Shown here in pieces: positions 63,366-64,000 of a DNA stretch of 64,000 nucleotides. The first letter of the stretch is position 1; every line of letters starts with the position of its first letter. The translations under genes were made by a program, and so were the position numbers. The notes below the pieces were generated by a model. That model made no database searches and was not told the origin of the DNA. It saw only the letters and a list, made by a program, of their open reading frames with translations. Source of the stretch: Paenibacillus aurantius (lineage in GTDB: Bacteria; Bacillota; Bacilli; Paenibacillales; NBRC-103111); assembly GCF_032268605.1 (NCBI RefSeq), contig NZ_CP130318.1, positions 4,439,501 to 4,503,500 on the forward strand. The letters are read 5' to 3'.

Positions 63366-64000
63366 TCATTCCAGCTTGATCCGGATCTTGAGCAGGCCGA
63401 CCTGACGGAGCGCCGTATAGATGATGATGACCAGCGGGCCGAGAAAAAGGCCGATCACCCCCACCAGCTTGAATCCGACGTAAAGGCTGACCAAAGCGGC
63501 GAGAGAACCGATCCCCACGGCATTGCCGAGAACCTTCGGCTCGACGATCCGCCGGACGACGGTGACCACCGCGAACATAATGAGAAGGCCGGTGCCGAGG
63601 AACGTATTCCCCATGACGATTTCATAGATGGCCCAGGGAACGAGAACGGAGCCCGTCCCCAGAATGGGAAGAAGGTCGACGATTGTCACGAGAAAGGCAA
63701 GAGCCAGGGCGTAGCCCGTCTTAAGCAGCATCAGGCCCACCAGCATGAGAACAAACGTTATGGCGCTTAAGATCAGCTGGGCCATGATGAAGCCGAGAAT
63801 CGCGCGGCGCAGAACCAGGAGGACGGAATCGATCTGCGGGCGGGTCTGCTCGTCGAATAGAGACAGGAAGGATTCCTTGACCTTGGGCAGGTTGATCGAA
63901 TACAAGTAGAAGGCGAGAAGGAAAACAATCATCGCGATCAGCAGATTGGGGACCTTGGCCGCAAAATTAAGAAAATAACCCGTCACCCCGGTGAAAATGC
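63366..64000 (-). CDS. AI-2E/YtvI-family membrane protein, C-terminal part (runs off right edge)
   Basis: The reverse strand gives 210 C-terminal residues, open to the window edge. Helices are separated by the family core DLLPILGTGSVLVPWAIYEI and RRIVEPKVLGNAVGIGSL, which match the protein at 22703 (DLLPYLGPGAVLVPW; QIIEPKVLASSIGLDPL). A GTG inside the fragment is not the real start because coding sequence continues upstream. So the window holds two members of this family. The tandem terminators follow. Confidence 0.87.
   Translation of the reverse strand, partial: IFTGVTGYFLNFAAKVPNLLIAMIVFLLAFYLYSINLPKVKESFLSLFDEQTRPQIDSVLLVLRRAILGFIMAQLILSAITFVLMLVGLMLLKTGYALALAFLVTIVDLLPILGTGSVLVPWAIYEIVMGNTFLGTGLLIMFAVVTVVRRIVEPKVLGNAVGIGSLAALVSLYVGFKLVGVIGLFLGPLVIIIYTALRQVGLLKIRIKLE

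Overview
The window looks like a chromosomal segment of a GC-rich, endospore-forming Firmicute of the Paenibacillaceae (Paenibacillus or Cohnella type). Evidence is the gene order phoPR / mdh-icd-citZ / ytvI / fxsA / pyk / accA-accD / dnaE / ytrH-ytrI / ytpI / ytoI, which is a rearranged version of the Bacillus subtilis order, together with cotJABC, GerP-like proteins, YheC/YheD-family proteins, a YjcZ peptide, strong AGGAGG ribosome binding sites and frequent TTG/GTG starts. No rRNA, tRNA, insertion sequence, prophage or CRISPR array was seen. The taxonomic call is inference from gene content.

Layout. 1-1.4 kb: part of a Gfo/Idh/MocA oxidoreductase divergent from an AraC regulator. 1.4-9.5 kb: phoP and phoR (kinase gene upstream of regulator gene), a secreted CAP-domain protein under a c-di-AMP riboswitch, class I fumarase, a polysaccharide deacetylase, a YfbR-like nucleotidase and a decayed small secreted protein. 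9.5-15 kb: a small membrane protein, three tandem GNAT acetyltransferases, a three-gene ABC-2 exporter behind a leader that reads as a ppGpp riboswitch, and a glyoxalase-fold protein. 15-23.9 kb: citZ-icd-mdh, ppx and ppk (convergent, 3' ends overlapping) and ytvI. 23.9-33.5 kb: DUF1003 protein, sulfatase, TPP riboswitch plus thiC, fxsA, thioesterase, pyk, accD-accA. 33.6-42.6 kb: dnaE with a five-unit repeat insert, ytrH-ytrI, ytpI, ytoI, and a surface 5'-nucleotidase with SLH domains. 42.7-56.7 kb: a spore-envelope island. 56.8-64 kb: a HAD phosphatase, cotJABC, an HD hydrolase, a MoxR-DUF58-DUF4129 operon and part of a second AI-2E/YtvI-type protein.

Two themes stand out. First, phosphate control: phoP, ppk and the SLH-anchored 5'-nucleotidase each carry tandem PhoP boxes on an 11-bp period, ending exactly 9 bp before a -10 hexamer. 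This places phosphate sensing, polyphosphate synthesis and extracellular nucleotide scavenging in one visible regulon. Second, the spore-envelope island holds seven ATP-grasp proteins of the YheC/YheD family in two oppositely oriented clusters. They flank four small gaplessly alignable GerPA/GerPF-like proteins, a GerPC-like protein, two small heat-shock proteins, a zinc-ribbon protein, a YjcZ peptide and a glycine-rich protein, with several sigma-E/sigma-K-like promoters. Ligation or modification of spore-coat proteins by these ATP-grasp enzymes is a testable but unproven idea.

Three riboswitches (c-di-AMP, ppGpp, TPP) are recognised by conserved sequence blocks. All family assignments come from motif and context reading; no database search was run.
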